Source: AC-32 sp963704005 (lineage in GTDB: Bacteria; Actinomycetota; Thermoleophilia; Gaiellales; Gaiellaceae). From it: 64,000 nucleotides of DNA. Shown here piece after piece: positions 48,475-57,936 of the stretch; the first letter of the stretch is position 1, and every line of letters starts with the position of its first letter. The stretch lies in contig CAVPGJ010000005.1 in NCBI GenBank assembly GCA_963704005.1, positions 496,001-560,000 on the forward strand, given 5' to 3'. A program made the translations under genes and the position numbers. The notes under the pieces are model-generated. The model was not told the DNA's origin and ran no database searches. It saw only the letters and a list, made by a program, of their open reading frames with translations.

Positions 48475-48550
48475 TGTCGACCGGTCATTTCAGACGGTCG
48501 CACGGGCAAAGCCCGCACGCCCTGAGGTCGACATCGCAAGCGATGTCTCA
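48475..48550 (-). repeat. Dispersed stop-codon repeat, copy 10 (nuoA-nuoB)
   Basis: Head TGAGACATCGCTTGCGATGTC, where TGA (48550-48548) is the nuoA stop, middle hairpin GGGCGTGCGGGC ... CGTGCG, tail CTGAAATGACCGGTCGACAC. Confidence 0.9.
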
Positions 48551-48910
48551 GTGCCACTCGAGCGCCCCCTTCCGCCAGATGTAGACGTAGGCGACCGCGA
48601 GGATCACGATGAAGACGAGGAACTCGACGAAGCCGAACCAGGCGAGCTGGTGGAGGATCACCGCCAGCGGATACAGAAAGACGATCTCGATGTCGAAGAC
48701 GATGAAGAGCATCGCCGTCAGGTAGAAGCTGATCGTGAAGCGCTTCTGGTTCGGCGGGCCCTTGGAGACGCCCGACTCGAACGGGAGTGTCCGCGCGCGG
48801 ATGCGCCGCTTGGGCCGGGTCGCGAACACGAACGACATCCCCACCATCGTCAGCGGGATCGCGAGCGCGAACAACGCGTAGATGAGGAAGGACAACCAGC
48901 TGTTCAGCAC
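48548..48910 (-). CDS. nuoA: NADH-quinone oxidoreductase subunit A
   Basis: First gene of the complete nuo operon. A 120-aa subunit with three helices; LPFESGVSKGPPNQKRFTIS, FYLTAMLFIVFDIEIVFLYP and FIVILAVAYVYIWRKGALEW are typical. GTG 48910 has GGAGGAG four nt upstream. Its TGA stop is the head of repeat copy 10. Confidence 0.96.
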   Translation of the reverse strand: MLNSWLSFLIYALFALAIPLTMVGMSFVFATRPKRRIRARTLPFESGVSKGPPNQKRFTISFYLTAMLFIVFDIEIVFLYPLAVILHQLAWFGFVEFLVFIVILAVAYVYIWRKGALEWH

Positions 48911-48914
48911 TGCG

Positions 48915-48944
48915 CTCCTCCGCCTCCGACGGAGCCGGACGCTA
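48915..48944 (-). promoter_or_regulatory. Candidate nuo operon promoter and ribosome-binding site
   Basis: TAGCGT (48944-48939, preceded by TGC as in extended -10 sites) lies about 28 nt before the nuoA GTG, with GGAGGAG at 48921-48915. No convincing -35 box is seen. Unlike many genes here, nuoA would have a short leader. Confidence 0.4.
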
Positions 48945-49052
48945 GCAGAGCGTGGAGGATCACGAGCGGAGAGGAAAACGGCTCAACCAAGCGTGAGGCA
49001 GCTGTTACAAGCTCCCACCCGCGAAGGGGATTCTGACGCCGGTGTACGTTGC

Positions 49053-49058
49053 TACGAT
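49053..49058 (+). promoter_or_regulatory. -10 element TACGAT for the iscA-like gene
   Basis: TACGAT ends 8 nt before ATG 49067. Confidence 0.45.
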
Positions 49059-49066
49059 GCGTCGAG

Positions 49067-49468
49067 ATGGAGACTGTCGAGCGCCCGCTGACCCTCGTCT
49101 CGCTGACCGAGTCGGCGGCGGCGAAGATCAAGGACCTGATGGCCGAGGAGCCCGAGGGCGAGGCCGCGGTCCTGCGGATCGCCGTTCAGGGCGGCGGCTG
49201 CTCGGGGTTCCAGTACGCGCTGGGCTTCGACCGAGGTCCGCAGGACGGCGACAACGAGCTGGAGAGCCACGGCGTCCCGGTCGTGGTCGACCCGTTCAGC
49301 GCGCCCTACCTCGCCGGCACCGAGATCGACTGGGTAGAAGGCCTCCAGGCCGGGTTCGCGATCAACAACCCGAACGTCTCCGCCTCGTGCGGCTGCGGCC
49401 ACTCCTTCCAGGTGGAGGAGGGCGAAGGCCCCGCCGAGGACGCCGCCGGCTGCGGCTCCTGCCACTGA
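49067..49468 (+). CDS. Iron-sulfur cluster insertion protein, IscA/ErpA (HesB) family
   Basis: A 133-aa A-type carrier that delivers Fe-S clusters to apo-proteins, plausibly to the neighbouring NADH dehydrogenase. The three cluster cysteines are in GGGCSGFQY and SASCGCGHSF. A C-terminal extension (EEGEGPAEDAAGCGSCH) adds a CGSC motif not usual in the family. It is divergent from nuoA across 156 bp. Confidence 0.9.
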   Translation: METVERPLTLVSLTESAAAKIKDLMAEEPEGEAAVLRIAVQGGGCSGFQYALGFDRGPQDGDNELESHGVPVVVDPFSAPYLAGTEIDWVEGLQAGFAINNPNVSASCGCGHSFQVEEGEGPAEDAAGCGSCH

Positions 49469-49476
49469 CGCTCTAA

Positions 49477-49482
49477 TAGACT
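49477..49482 (+). promoter_or_regulatory. -10 element TAGACT for the membrane protein gene
   Basis: TAGACT ends 9 nt before GTG 49492. Confidence 0.4.
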
Positions 49483-49491
49483 CGGCCCGCG

Positions 49492-49908
49492 GTGAGCGGG
49501 GTGAACACGATCTATCGCTTCTGGACAGGGGTCGTCTTCCTGGCCGTGCTCGTCCAGATCGGCGCGGCCGGCTACGGAGCCTTCTACGCCGCGGACAAGG
49601 CCGATCCAGGGCCGGTCACGCATGACGCGTTCGACCACGGTTGGAGCTTCCACGACGCCTTCGGGTATGTCGTCTTCTACGCCGCGATCGTGTCCTTCGC
49701 CCTCGCCGTGATCGGCCGCTTTCCGCGCAAGCGCGTGCTCGAGATCACAGGGCTGCCGCTGCTGATCGCCGCCCAGATCGGGCTGGCGGCCGGCGGCGAA
49801 AGCGTCCCGGCGATCGGGGTGCTCCACCCGCTCGTGGCGTTCGTAATCCTCGTCTTCGCCGGCCGCCTCGCCTTCGAGGCCGGCTTGAGACCCCGCCGCC
49901 GGGGCTAG
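49492..49908 (+). CDS. Four-helix membrane protein (DUF6220-like)
   Basis: A 138-aa protein with four hydrophobic helices (VVFLAVLVQIGAAGYGAFYA, YVVFYAAIVSFALAVIGRFP, ITGLPLLIAAQIGLAAGG, HPLVAFVILVFAGRLAFEAG) and histidines in FDHGWSFHDAFGY and LHPLVAF. The layout resembles small DUF6220-type cytochrome-like membrane proteins; heme binding is speculation. Its TAG stop is the start of the next gene's TAGCAT element. Confidence 0.7.
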   Translation: MSGVNTIYRFWTGVVFLAVLVQIGAAGYGAFYAADKADPGPVTHDAFDHGWSFHDAFGYVVFYAAIVSFALAVIGRFPRKRVLEITGLPLLIAAQIGLAAGGESVPAIGVLHPLVAFVILVFAGRLAFEAGLRPRRRG

Positions 49909-49911
49909 CAT
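49906..49911 (+). promoter_or_regulatory. -10 element TAGCAT for the ferredoxin-NADP reductase gene
   Basis: TAGCAT ends 8 nt before GTG 49920 and shares TAG with the preceding stop codon. Confidence 0.45.
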
Positions 49912-49919
49912 TCGACGCC

Positions 49920-50930
49920 GTGACAGAGAACGGCGTCGTCGACATCACGATCCTGGGCGCGGGCCCCTCGGGGCTCGCCGCCGCGTACTACGCAGGCCAC
50001 CGCGACGCCTCCGTCCGCATCGTCGAGAGCCTCGAGCAGCTCGGCGGCCAGGTCGCCGCGGTCTATCCCGAGAAGCACGTCTACGACGTGGCCGGGCACC
50101 CGGAGATCCTCGGCACGAAGCTCGTCGAGCTCTGCGCCGAGCAGGGCTTGCAGTACGGCGCCGAGGTGCGCCTGGGCGAGGAGGTGCAGGCGCTCGAGCG
50201 CGTCAGCCAGAACGGCGAGGAGCTGCTCTCGGTCAGCACGGACAAGGGCGGGCCGTACCTCTCGCGTGCGTTGATCATCACCGCTGGGCACGGCGCCTTC
50301 GAGCCGCGCAAGCTGGGGGTCGAGGACATCGACGCCTGGGAGGGCAAGGGCCTGCACTACTTCGTCCGCGAGAAGGCCGTCTTCGAGGGCCGCACGTGCG
50401 TGATCGTCGGCGGCGGCGACTCGGCGCTCGACTGGACGCTCGGGCTGCAGGACACGGCCCAGCCGCCGATCGCGCTCGTCCACCGGCGGGACAACTTCCG
50501 AGCGCTCGAGTCTTCGGTCAACGAGGCGAAGGCGCTCGAGGGTGAGGGCCGCGTCAGGATCATGACGCCGTGCGAGATCCGGGAGGTACACGGCGACGGC
50601 GCGATCCAGGCGGTCACGATCGAGAACACGAAGACCGGCGAGAGCGAGCAGGTCCCGTGCGAGGCGCTGATCACGTTGCTCGGCTTCCACTCGCACCTCG
50701 GCGCGATCGCCGAGTGGGGCCTCGAGCTCGAGGGCAAGCGCCAGATCAGGATCGACCCGATGACCTGCGAGACGAACATCCCCGGCGTCTACGCGGCGGG
50801 CGACGTCGCCGGCTACCCCGGCAAGATCACGCTGATCACGATCGGCATGGGCGAGGCCGCGATCGCCGCCAACAACGCGGTTGCGAGCATCCGCGGCGAA
50901 AAGGTCCAACCGAAGTACTCAACCGACTGA
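49920..50930 (+). CDS. Ferredoxin-NADP reductase, thioredoxin-reductase-like (YumC type)
   Basis: A 336-aa flavoprotein that moves electrons between NADPH and ferredoxin/flavodoxin. FAD binding is at ITILGAGPSGLAAAYYAGHR, NADPH binding at CVIVGGGDSALDWTLGL and the FAD C-terminal motif at GVYAAGDVAGYPGKITLITI. The CxxC of thioredoxin reductase is absent, which supports ferredoxin-NADP reductase. GTG 49920 is the start. Its TGA stop lies in the first unit of a 129-bp tandem duplication. Confidence 0.88.
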   Translation: MTENGVVDITILGAGPSGLAAAYYAGHRDASVRIVESLEQLGGQVAAVYPEKHVYDVAGHPEILGTKLVELCAEQGLQYGAEVRLGEEVQALERVSQNGEELLSVSTDKGGPYLSRALIITAGHGAFEPRKLGVEDIDAWEGKGLHYFVREKAVFEGRTCVIVGGGDSALDWTLGLQDTAQPPIALVHRRDNFRALESSVNEAKALEGEGRVRIMTPCEIREVHGDGAIQAVTIENTKTGESEQVPCEALITLLGFHSHLGAIAEWGLELEGKRQIRIDPMTCETNIPGVYAAGDVAGYPGKITLITIGMGEAAIAANNAVASIRGEKVQPKYSTD

Positions 50931-51166
50931 CGAGCGCAAGGGATTCTGTTCTCTCCGAGGCGAACCTGCGTTGGACGGCCGCACCGGCAAAGCCGGCACG
51001 GCCTCTAGGCGGCATCGCAAGCGACGCCTCAGCCGACTGACGAGCGCAAGGCCGACTGACGAGCGCAAGGGATTCTGTTCTCTCCGAGGCGAACCTGCGT
51101 TGGACGGCCGCACCGGCAAAGCCGGCACGGCCTCTAGGCGGCATCGCAAGCGACGCCTCAGCCGAC
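50923..51166 (+). repeat. 129-bp tandem duplication containing two short repeat copies (11 and 12)
   Basis: Two near-identical units (period 129 bp: 50923-51051 and 51052 to about 51166) each contain CCGACTGACGAGCGCAAG, GGGATTCTGTTCTCTCCG and an inverted short copy of the dispersed repeat (50970-51031, 51099-51160). The 18-nt CCGACTGACGAGCGCAAG occurs a third time at 51033-51050. The reductase stop codon lies in the first unit. No gene is seen in 50931-51185. Confidence 0.9.
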
Positions 51167-51185
51167 TAGGCCCTCCCTCGAACGA

Positions 51186-51425
51186 GTGACGGACGTGCGG
51201 CCGGGCGCCGCCGATGCCCGTGGTGAGATGGCTTCCCTCAGGATCGAGTGCCTTGGCTGCGGCGAGCGGCGCACGCTGCACCCGGACTCGCATCATCGGC
51301 TCGCGGAGGGCGACTGCCCTCGCTGCGGCTACGTCGGCTGGGCCGCCACCGCCGAGATCGACGAGACGCTGCGCAGGCGGGTTCGCACCCGCCCGCTGGA
51401 GCGCCGCCGGCTCCACACGGCCTGA
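51186..51425 (+). CDS. Zinc-ribbon-like small protein
   Basis: A 79-aa protein (65 aa if ATG 51228 is used). Two cysteine pairs, CLGCG and CPRCG, enclose a segment with several His (HPDSHHRLAEGD), suggesting one zinc ribbon, followed by an Arg-rich tail. No family is recognised; a nucleic-acid or protein-binding role is possible. ATG 51228 (MASLRIECLGC) is the more likely start because GGTGAG precedes it and the upstream codons look unconserved. Confidence 0.65.
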   Translation: MTDVRPGAADARGEMASLRIECLGCGERRTLHPDSHHRLAEGDCPRCGYVGWAATAEIDETLRRRVRTRPLERRRLHTA

Positions 51426-51426
51426 G

Positions 51427-51432
51427 TAGACT
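51427..51432 (+). promoter_or_regulatory. -10 element TAGACT for fumC
   Basis: TAGACT ends 7 nt before GTG 51440. Confidence 0.5.
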
Positions 51433-51439
51433 CGGACGC

Positions 51440-52774
<1,335 letters not shown>

Positions 52775-52775
52775 C

Positions 52776-53354
52776 GTGACCGCCCGCCTGGCCGCCGGCG
52801 CGCTGCTCGCCGCGTTTCTCGTCGCCGGGTGCGGCTCCTCCGGGCCGACGATTCCGCCCTCCAAGCTCTCGAAGCTCGTGCTTCAGCGCTCCGATCTCTC
52901 GAAGGAGTTCGCGGCGTTCTACTTCGGCCACGAGCTCTCCTCGGACCAGCCGGGCTTCCGCACGGACCCGCAACGATTCGGGCGCCTCGGCGGCTGGATC
53001 GGCCGCTACCACCGCGGCGGCAGCGCCAAGACGGCCGGGCCGCTGGTCGTGGTCTCGCGCACCGACCTGTTCAAGGGCTCGGGCGGGGCGAAGAGCCAGC
53101 TGGCGCAGTACCGAAGCGAGCTGGAGACGTCGCCGGCTACGAAGGTCGAGGTGGGCAAGCTCGGCGACGAGGCCTTCGGCGTCACCACCCTGCGCCCGGG
53201 AGCGGCCAGCGTCCGCAGCTATGCGATCGCCTGGCGGGACGCGAACGCCGCTGCCCTGATCGAGCTGAACGGCTTCGCAGGCAAGTTGACGCTTGCGGAT
53301 GCACTGGTGTTCGCCCGCAGGCAGGAGCAGCGCTTGCGCGCCGCTCTTCACTGA
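52776..53354 (+). CDS. Secreted lipoprotein, unknown function
   Basis: A 192-aa protein with a signal peptide and lipobox LVAGC (Cys at residue 19), a Ser/Pro linker, then a mixed alpha/beta domain (LVLQRSDLSKEFAAFYFGHE ... LGDEAFGVTTLRPGAASVRS) resembling actinobacterial lipoproteins that probe or sense the envelope. No enzyme motif. It starts at GTG 52776, two bases after the fumC stop. Confidence 0.72.
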   Translation: MTARLAAGALLAAFLVAGCGSSGPTIPPSKLSKLVLQRSDLSKEFAAFYFGHELSSDQPGFRTDPQRFGRLGGWIGRYHRGGSAKTAGPLVVVSRTDLFKGSGGAKSQLAQYRSELETSPATKVEVGKLGDEAFGVTTLRPGAASVRSYAIAWRDANAAALIELNGFAGKLTLADALVFARRQEQRLRAALH

Positions 53355-53375
53355 TCGCGGAATCGAGATTCGTCG

Positions 53376-53381
53376 TATAGT
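53376..53381 (+). promoter_or_regulatory. Promoter -10 TATAGT for the secreted-protein block
   Basis: TATAGT is followed by a leader of about 45 nt (with GC-rich CGCGCACGCGCG) and the strong ribosome-binding site AAAGGGGGAG before GTG 53434. A -35 box is not clear. The leader contrasts with the leaderless housekeeping genes. Confidence 0.5.
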
Positions 53382-53433
53382 CCCGCGCACGCGCGGTCGG
53401 AGGGGGTTCGGCCGCGAAAAGAAAGGGGGAGAT

Positions 53434-55722
53434 GTGAAGAGAACCATTGCGGTGCTTCTACCGCTGCTCGCTCTCGGCGCGGTCCTGGTCATGTGGGCCG
53501 GAACGGCCTCGGCTGTCGAGGATCCGCCGTGGGCGAACGACGAGGAAGACACAACGGCCGTGTCGGGGCCGATCGAGTACTCCGACTTCAACGCCCTCGG
53601 GAACGCGATCACCGAGTGCCCACAGGCAGGCCTCAAGGGGGACAACCCCAAGCCGCTGCGGAATCTCGTGCAGGACCAGGTCGAGAAGAAGAGCAACGAG
53701 GGGAGCAACATCCGCGCCAACCAGGACTACTCCTGCATGCCGCAGGACGAGACTGCCCTCGACGTCAACCCGACCGAGAAGCGCAACTTGGTCGGTGGGG
53801 CGAACGACTACCGGCTCGGCTGGGGCACGTCCGGCTTCTACGCCTCGACCGACAACGGCAACCACTGGTTCGACGGGATCATCCCGTTCCCGTCGCTGCC
53901 GAGCGGCGACAACCTGGACGGCGGCGGCGACCCCTCGGTCGTCTACGACCGGCAGGGAATCGCCTACTACGGCGACCTCAACTTCAACCGCACGGACGAC
54001 ACCAGCGGCGTCTGGGTGAGCCGTTCCACGAACGGCGGCTTCACCTGGAGCCGGCCGTGCGTCGCGATCGGCAGCAGCGACGCGACTGCCGTCTGCGGCG
54101 GGGCGGGAGACCCGCGCCAGCCCGGTGACGGGACGGTCACGTTCATCCAGGACAACGATTCCAGCCTGAACGGAAGCGTGCCGGCCAACGACAAGGACTG
54201 GCTCTCGGCCGGACCGCGTCCGGCGGGTGTCGACCCGGTCTGCTTCCAGCCGATCAGCAAGACGCCGATCGCCTGCAACCCCGACCAGGTCGGGAGCGAC
54301 CGTCTCTACGCGACGTACTCGCTGTTCTCGGGCTCGGGCTCGGCGCAGATCTACTTCAGCTACTCGGACGACCGCGGCCACACGTGGTCGGCGGCGAAGG
54401 TGATCAACGGTTCGGGCGCGTTCTGCGCCTCCGGTGGTCGACCCGGAAACGAGTGCGCCGACAACCAGGGCTCCGAGACGACGGTCAACCCGACCACCGG
54501 CCGGCTCTGGGTCGGCTTCATCAACGGCGACACCGAGGACGAGGACCAGTACCTCGTCGTCACGTCGACGGACGGCGGCGCCACGTTCAGTGGCCCGTCG
54601 CGCGTCGACACGCTGTACGACGTGAACGAGCCCCGCGGCGTCAACGGCCGCACCGACTGCAACGCCCGCGGCCAGGGCTCGACCCGCGCGGTCCCGACGA
54701 ACAGCTGCTTCCGCTTCGACCCGATCATGAACTCGATCGCGGCAGACAAGCGCGGCGGCAACTTCGCCAACGACCTCTACGTGGTGCTGGTCGACAACCG
54801 CAACGGCACGATCCGCGACTCCAACAACGACGCCTTCTTCTACAAGTCGACGGACGGCGGTACGACGTGGATCGGCCCGACTCGGGTGAACAACGACCGG
54901 TCGGAGGCTCCGACCGCTGCGAATGCGAACGCGGCAACGAACGCCCGCCAGGGCGCGCGCGACTGCGGTCGCAACAACGGAACCGTCGCGGGTACCCAAT
55001 CGGGATGCCTCGAGCACAACTTCGGCGGCGACCAGTGGTTCCCGTGGGTGACGATCAACACCAAAGGTGAGCTGAACGTCACCTTCCACGACCGGCGGCT
55101 CGACACCAGCTCGCCGGCCGGGCAGGGACCGTGGCCGACGAGCAAGACCGAGGTCGGCAACTACCTCGTTTGGTTCTGGGGTGCCACGTGCAAGATCACC
55201 CAGACCGTGACGGTCAGCCAGACGACGACCGGTCCCGTTCCTGCCGGTGCGAGCCAGTGCGTGGCGCCGGAGGCGATCGTCAATCCGACGGTTGCGACCG
55301 GATTCAACCCCGCCCCAGGTGCGGTGCCCGGGCAGAACCAGAGCCCGGCGACCCTGCCGTTCAAGAACTTCCAGGTCTCAGACGTCCCGTCCAACTGGGA
55401 CTACACGTTCCGGGCCGGGTTGTTCGGCGGTGACTACACGATGAACGCCACCGGGTCGATCGACCCGGCGCTCACCAAGAAGGGCGACGACCCGAACGCG
55501 GATGTGCAGCTTGGTCTCTGGACCGATGCTCGCAACGGCCGCGGCTCGGGCGATCCGACGAGCTTCGAGGCCGGGCGCAACCCGATCTGCGAGCAGTCGG
55601 ACGTCTTCTTCGACAAGCTCGACGGACCCAATCACAGTCACGCGACCAATCTGACGCCGTGGATCGTGACGCCGTGTCCGCTCGGGATGACCGACAAGCA
55701 CGATCACGGAGACCATCACTAG
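53434..55722 (+). CDS. Secreted BNR/sialidase-fold repeat protein
   Basis: A 762-aa exported protein. It has a signal peptide (TIAVLLPLLALGAVLVMWAG, cleavage near ASA-VED). At least five Asp-box (BNR) motifs are visible: STDNGNHW, STNGGFTW, SDDRGHTW, STDGGATF and STDGGTTW, the hallmark of six-bladed propellers seen in sialidases and many carbohydrate-binding or structural exoproteins. Catalytic sialidase residues are not identifiable. The C-terminus is His/Asp-rich (DKHDHGDHH). GTG 53434 has a strong ribosome-binding site. Confidence 0.8.
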   Translation: MKRTIAVLLPLLALGAVLVMWAGTASAVEDPPWANDEEDTTAVSGPIEYSDFNALGNAITECPQAGLKGDNPKPLRNLVQDQVEKKSNEGSNIRANQDYSCMPQDETALDVNPTEKRNLVGGANDYRLGWGTSGFYASTDNGNHWFDGIIPFPSLPSGDNLDGGGDPSVVYDRQGIAYYGDLNFNRTDDTSGVWVSRSTNGGFTWSRPCVAIGSSDATAVCGGAGDPRQPGDGTVTFIQDNDSSLNGSVPANDKDWLSAGPRPAGVDPVCFQPISKTPIACNPDQVGSDRLYATYSLFSGSGSAQIYFSYSDDRGHTWSAAKVINGSGAFCASGGRPGNECADNQGSETTVNPTTGRLWVGFINGDTEDEDQYLVVTSTDGGATFSGPSRVDTLYDVNEPRGVNGRTDCNARGQGSTRAVPTNSCFRFDPIMNSIAADKRGGNFANDLYVVLVDNRNGTIRDSNNDAFFYKSTDGGTTWIGPTRVNNDRSEAPTAANANAATNARQGARDCGRNNGTVAGTQSGCLEHNFGGDQWFPWVTINTKGELNVTFHDRRLDTSSPAGQGPWPTSKTEVGNYLVWFWGATCKITQTVTVSQTTTGPVPAGASQCVAPEAIVNPTVATGFNPAPGAVPGQNQSPATLPFKNFQVSDVPSNWDYTFRAGLFGGDYTMNATGSIDPALTKKGDDPNADVQLGLWTDARNGRGSGDPTSFEAGRNPICEQSDVFFDKLDGPNHSHATNLTPWIVTPCPLGMTDKHDHGDHH

Positions 55723-55744
55723 CTCCTAGGCCTCCAATCGGTAC

Positions 55745-55774
55745 GCGAAGGGCCGCCTCAGGGCGGCCCTTCGC
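55745..55774 (+). terminator. Hairpin terminator after the BNR protein
   Basis: A 13-bp perfect stem (GCGAAGGGCCGCC / GGCGGCCCTTCGC) with loop TCAG lies 23 bp after the stop. It lacks a T-tract. The core is shared with the hairpin at 61120-61149. Confidence 0.65.
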
Positions 55775-55828
55775 TTGCACGAACGAGTGATCCAGGGCAA
55801 GCCGTGCGCTGCCGAGAAGGGAAACACG

Positions 55829-57577
55829 GTGAAGCGGCCCAGTCTTCTCCTTGCGGCGTTCGCCGCCGCGCTCGCAATTACAGGATCTGCCACTGCCGCC
55901 GGCAATCCCTTCGGGGTCACCGTGGTCCGGTTCACGCCGGGCACGACGCCGGCCCAGATGAACCAGATCGTCACCTCGGCCGGAGGAAAGGTCGTGGCCG
56001 ACCTGAGCCCGATCGGCGCGCTGGTGGTCGTCCCCGGCAGCGCCGACTTCGACGCTCGAGTCGACCACAACGGCGCCGTCACCGCCGCCTTCGCGGACGC
56101 GCTCCTGAGCGACACGCGCGGAAAGCCCGACGGCCCGGGCCGCGGCGGCCACGCTCCCAACTTTGCGCCGGGGCCGAAAGGCAAGGGCTTCCCAGACCCG
56201 CTGCACGACGCCTCGTCGTTCCTGGGCGTTACCAACCCGGAGGGCATCCTCCAGTGGGATGACAACCGGATGGACGTGCCGGCCGCCTGGAGGAAGACGA
56301 AAGGCGACCGCAACGTCGTCGTCGCCGTTCTCGACACGGGCGTCGACCCGCATCACCTCGAGCTGCGGGAGAACCTCGACACGAGGCTCGGCGGCAACTT
56401 CGTCTCCTGCGACGACCTCAAAGAGCTCTTCGAGCTCGGGTACATCGACCGCTCGAGCCTGCGCGACTGCCGCGACCGCGACTTCGAGGGCCACGGCACC
56501 TGGGTCGCCAGCCGGATCGCGGCCAACGCCAACGGCTTCGCCTCCAACGGCGTCGCCCCCGGCGTGCGCGTCGCCTCCTACAAGGTCCTCGCCGCCGGGC
56601 TCGGGGGGCTCGCGAGCTGGATGCTCGACGGCCTGGTCAGCGCCTGCTCGTCCCGCGACGTCGACATCGTGAACATGTCGATCGAGGGCTACCTCGACCC
56701 ATCCAACGCCGACGACGCGCAGGTGTACCTGCTCTTCGACGAAGCGGTCTCGTACTGCCGTGCCCACGGCGTCGCGGTCTTCGCGGCGGCGGGGAACGAG
56801 CACGTCCGGATCGACCGGGCCAACCTCGACGTCGGCGGCCATGACCTCCGTGGCGTCGGCCAGGTTGCAGACGGCCCGGAGGGCTTCGCCAGCGTCACCC
56901 CCGGGAGCCCGTCGCTCTCGGACTACGACCTCCGCGGCTGGCTCGAAGTGCCGGCCGGGGTGCCGGGCGTCACCATGGTCTCGGCGACGGCGAACGCGAT
57001 CGGCTCCGCCCCGGCTGACGTCCCGTTGCGCTGGCAGCACCACGTCGGCGCGCGCGACCAGCTTGCGTACTACTCGAACTACGGCTCGCGGGTCGATCTC
57101 GCCGCGCCCGGCGGCGCTCGGCGCTACGAGGTTCCCTTCTGGGACGGCGGCGACGGCGACATCCTCTACGGCGGCTGGGGCTCGCTCGGGGCGCTCACGA
57201 ACCGCGGGCTGATCTGCAGCGACCCCGTCACCTCGGCGCTCTTCAACGCGGCCTGCTTCAAGCTCGACGGCCAGGGCTTCGGCTGGCTCCAGGGCACGTC
57301 GATGGCCACCCCGAATGCAGCGGGAGTCGCGGCGCTCGTCCTCTCGGCTCGGCGCGATCTGCGCGGGCACCCGGACGCGCTCGTCGCCCGGCTGAAGAGC
57401 ACCGCAAACCGCAGTGTCGTCAACTACATGGGGCCGAACGACCCCTCCAACTTCGCGCCGTCGTACTACGGCGATCCGTGCCCGACCGGCTACTGCCACC
57501 TCGACCAGTCCCACCCGATCTCCTTCGGGAACGCCTACGGCGCGGGCCTGGTCGATGCCGGCGCGGCTGTCCGCTAA
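55829..57577 (+). CDS. Secreted subtilisin-like serine protease (S8)
   Basis: A 582-aa exported protease. It has a signal peptide (residues about 1-25, LLLAAFAAALAITGSATAAG), an inhibitor-like N-terminal segment, then the catalytic triad: Asp169 in VVVAVLDTGVD, His222 in GHGTWVAS and Ser491 in QGTSMATPNAAGVAAL, with oxyanion Asn in AAAGNEH. The His-to-Ser gap is long and holds an inserted region. It lies between the two BNR proteins and may process or digest exported proteins. GTG 55829 has GAAGGGAAA upstream. Confidence 0.88.
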   Translation: MKRPSLLLAAFAAALAITGSATAAGNPFGVTVVRFTPGTTPAQMNQIVTSAGGKVVADLSPIGALVVVPGSADFDARVDHNGAVTAAFADALLSDTRGKPDGPGRGGHAPNFAPGPKGKGFPDPLHDASSFLGVTNPEGILQWDDNRMDVPAAWRKTKGDRNVVVAVLDTGVDPHHLELRENLDTRLGGNFVSCDDLKELFELGYIDRSSLRDCRDRDFEGHGTWVASRIAANANGFASNGVAPGVRVASYKVLAAGLGGLASWMLDGLVSACSSRDVDIVNMSIEGYLDPSNADDAQVYLLFDEAVSYCRAHGVAVFAAAGNEHVRIDRANLDVGGHDLRGVGQVADGPEGFASVTPGSPSLSDYDLRGWLEVPAGVPGVTMVSATANAIGSAPADVPLRWQHHVGARDQLAYYSNYGSRVDLAAPGGARRYEVPFWDGGDGDILYGGWGSLGALTNRGLICSDPVTSALFNAACFKLDGQGFGWLQGTSMATPNAAGVAALVLSARRDLRGHPDALVARLKSTANRSVVNYMGPNDPSNFAPSYYGDPCPTGYCHLDQSHPISFGNAYGAGLVDAGAAVR

Positions 57578-57684
57578 GGCTCCAAAGTCTCCAACCTCCG
57601 GATGCGTGAGCGCTTTCGCAGCGCGTTTCCTCCTGCTTGACAGCTGATCTAGAGAGGCATATAAGCCTTGCGTTCTTCGGTTGT

Positions 57685-57936
57685 ATGCCTGAGCGTTCAC
57701 GCACAGACCCGTCCGGGAAGGACCCGATCGCCGTCGAGCTCGGTCGCCGCGGCGGTCTCAAGGGTGGCAAGGCTCGGGCCGCCAAGCTGACGGCGGAGGA
57801 GCGTGCGGAGAGCGCCCGGAAGGCGGCGCAGGCTCGCTGGGCCAGGCAGCGCGAAAGCAGTGCCTCGCGACGCGGCCGCTCGAACGACGGTACTGACGAG
57901 GGAAGTCCAGAGGGTTCTACTTCGAGAGGGGAGAGG
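57685..57936 (+). other. In-frame KGG-like basic segment upstream of the second BNR protein
   Basis: An ATG at 57685 opens a reading of 84 codons (PSGKDPIAVELGRRGGLKGG, KARAAKLTAEERAESARKAA, QARWARQRESS) typical of small GGLKGGKARAAKL stress proteins. It has no stop codon and runs straight into the next protein's start at 57937, which has its own strong ribosome-binding site. AGGCATA and TATGCCT arms (57655-57691) bracket the ATG. It may be an N-terminal extension or a separate gene that lost its stop. Confidence 0.55.

Noticed and set aside
50923..51166. CRISPR-like array at the tandem duplication
   Set aside because: There are only two units of 129 bp, plus one extra 18-nt piece, with identical rather than unique spacers, and no cas genes nearby.
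50836..51416. Short open readings across the tandem duplication
   Set aside because: Their sequence is the repeat itself read in several frames, with internally repeated peptides; no start signals or homology.
53434..55722. Active sialidase
   Set aside because: Asp-box motifs are present, but the arginine triad, tyrosine and FRIP-type motif of sialidases could not be recognised, so only the fold is claimed.
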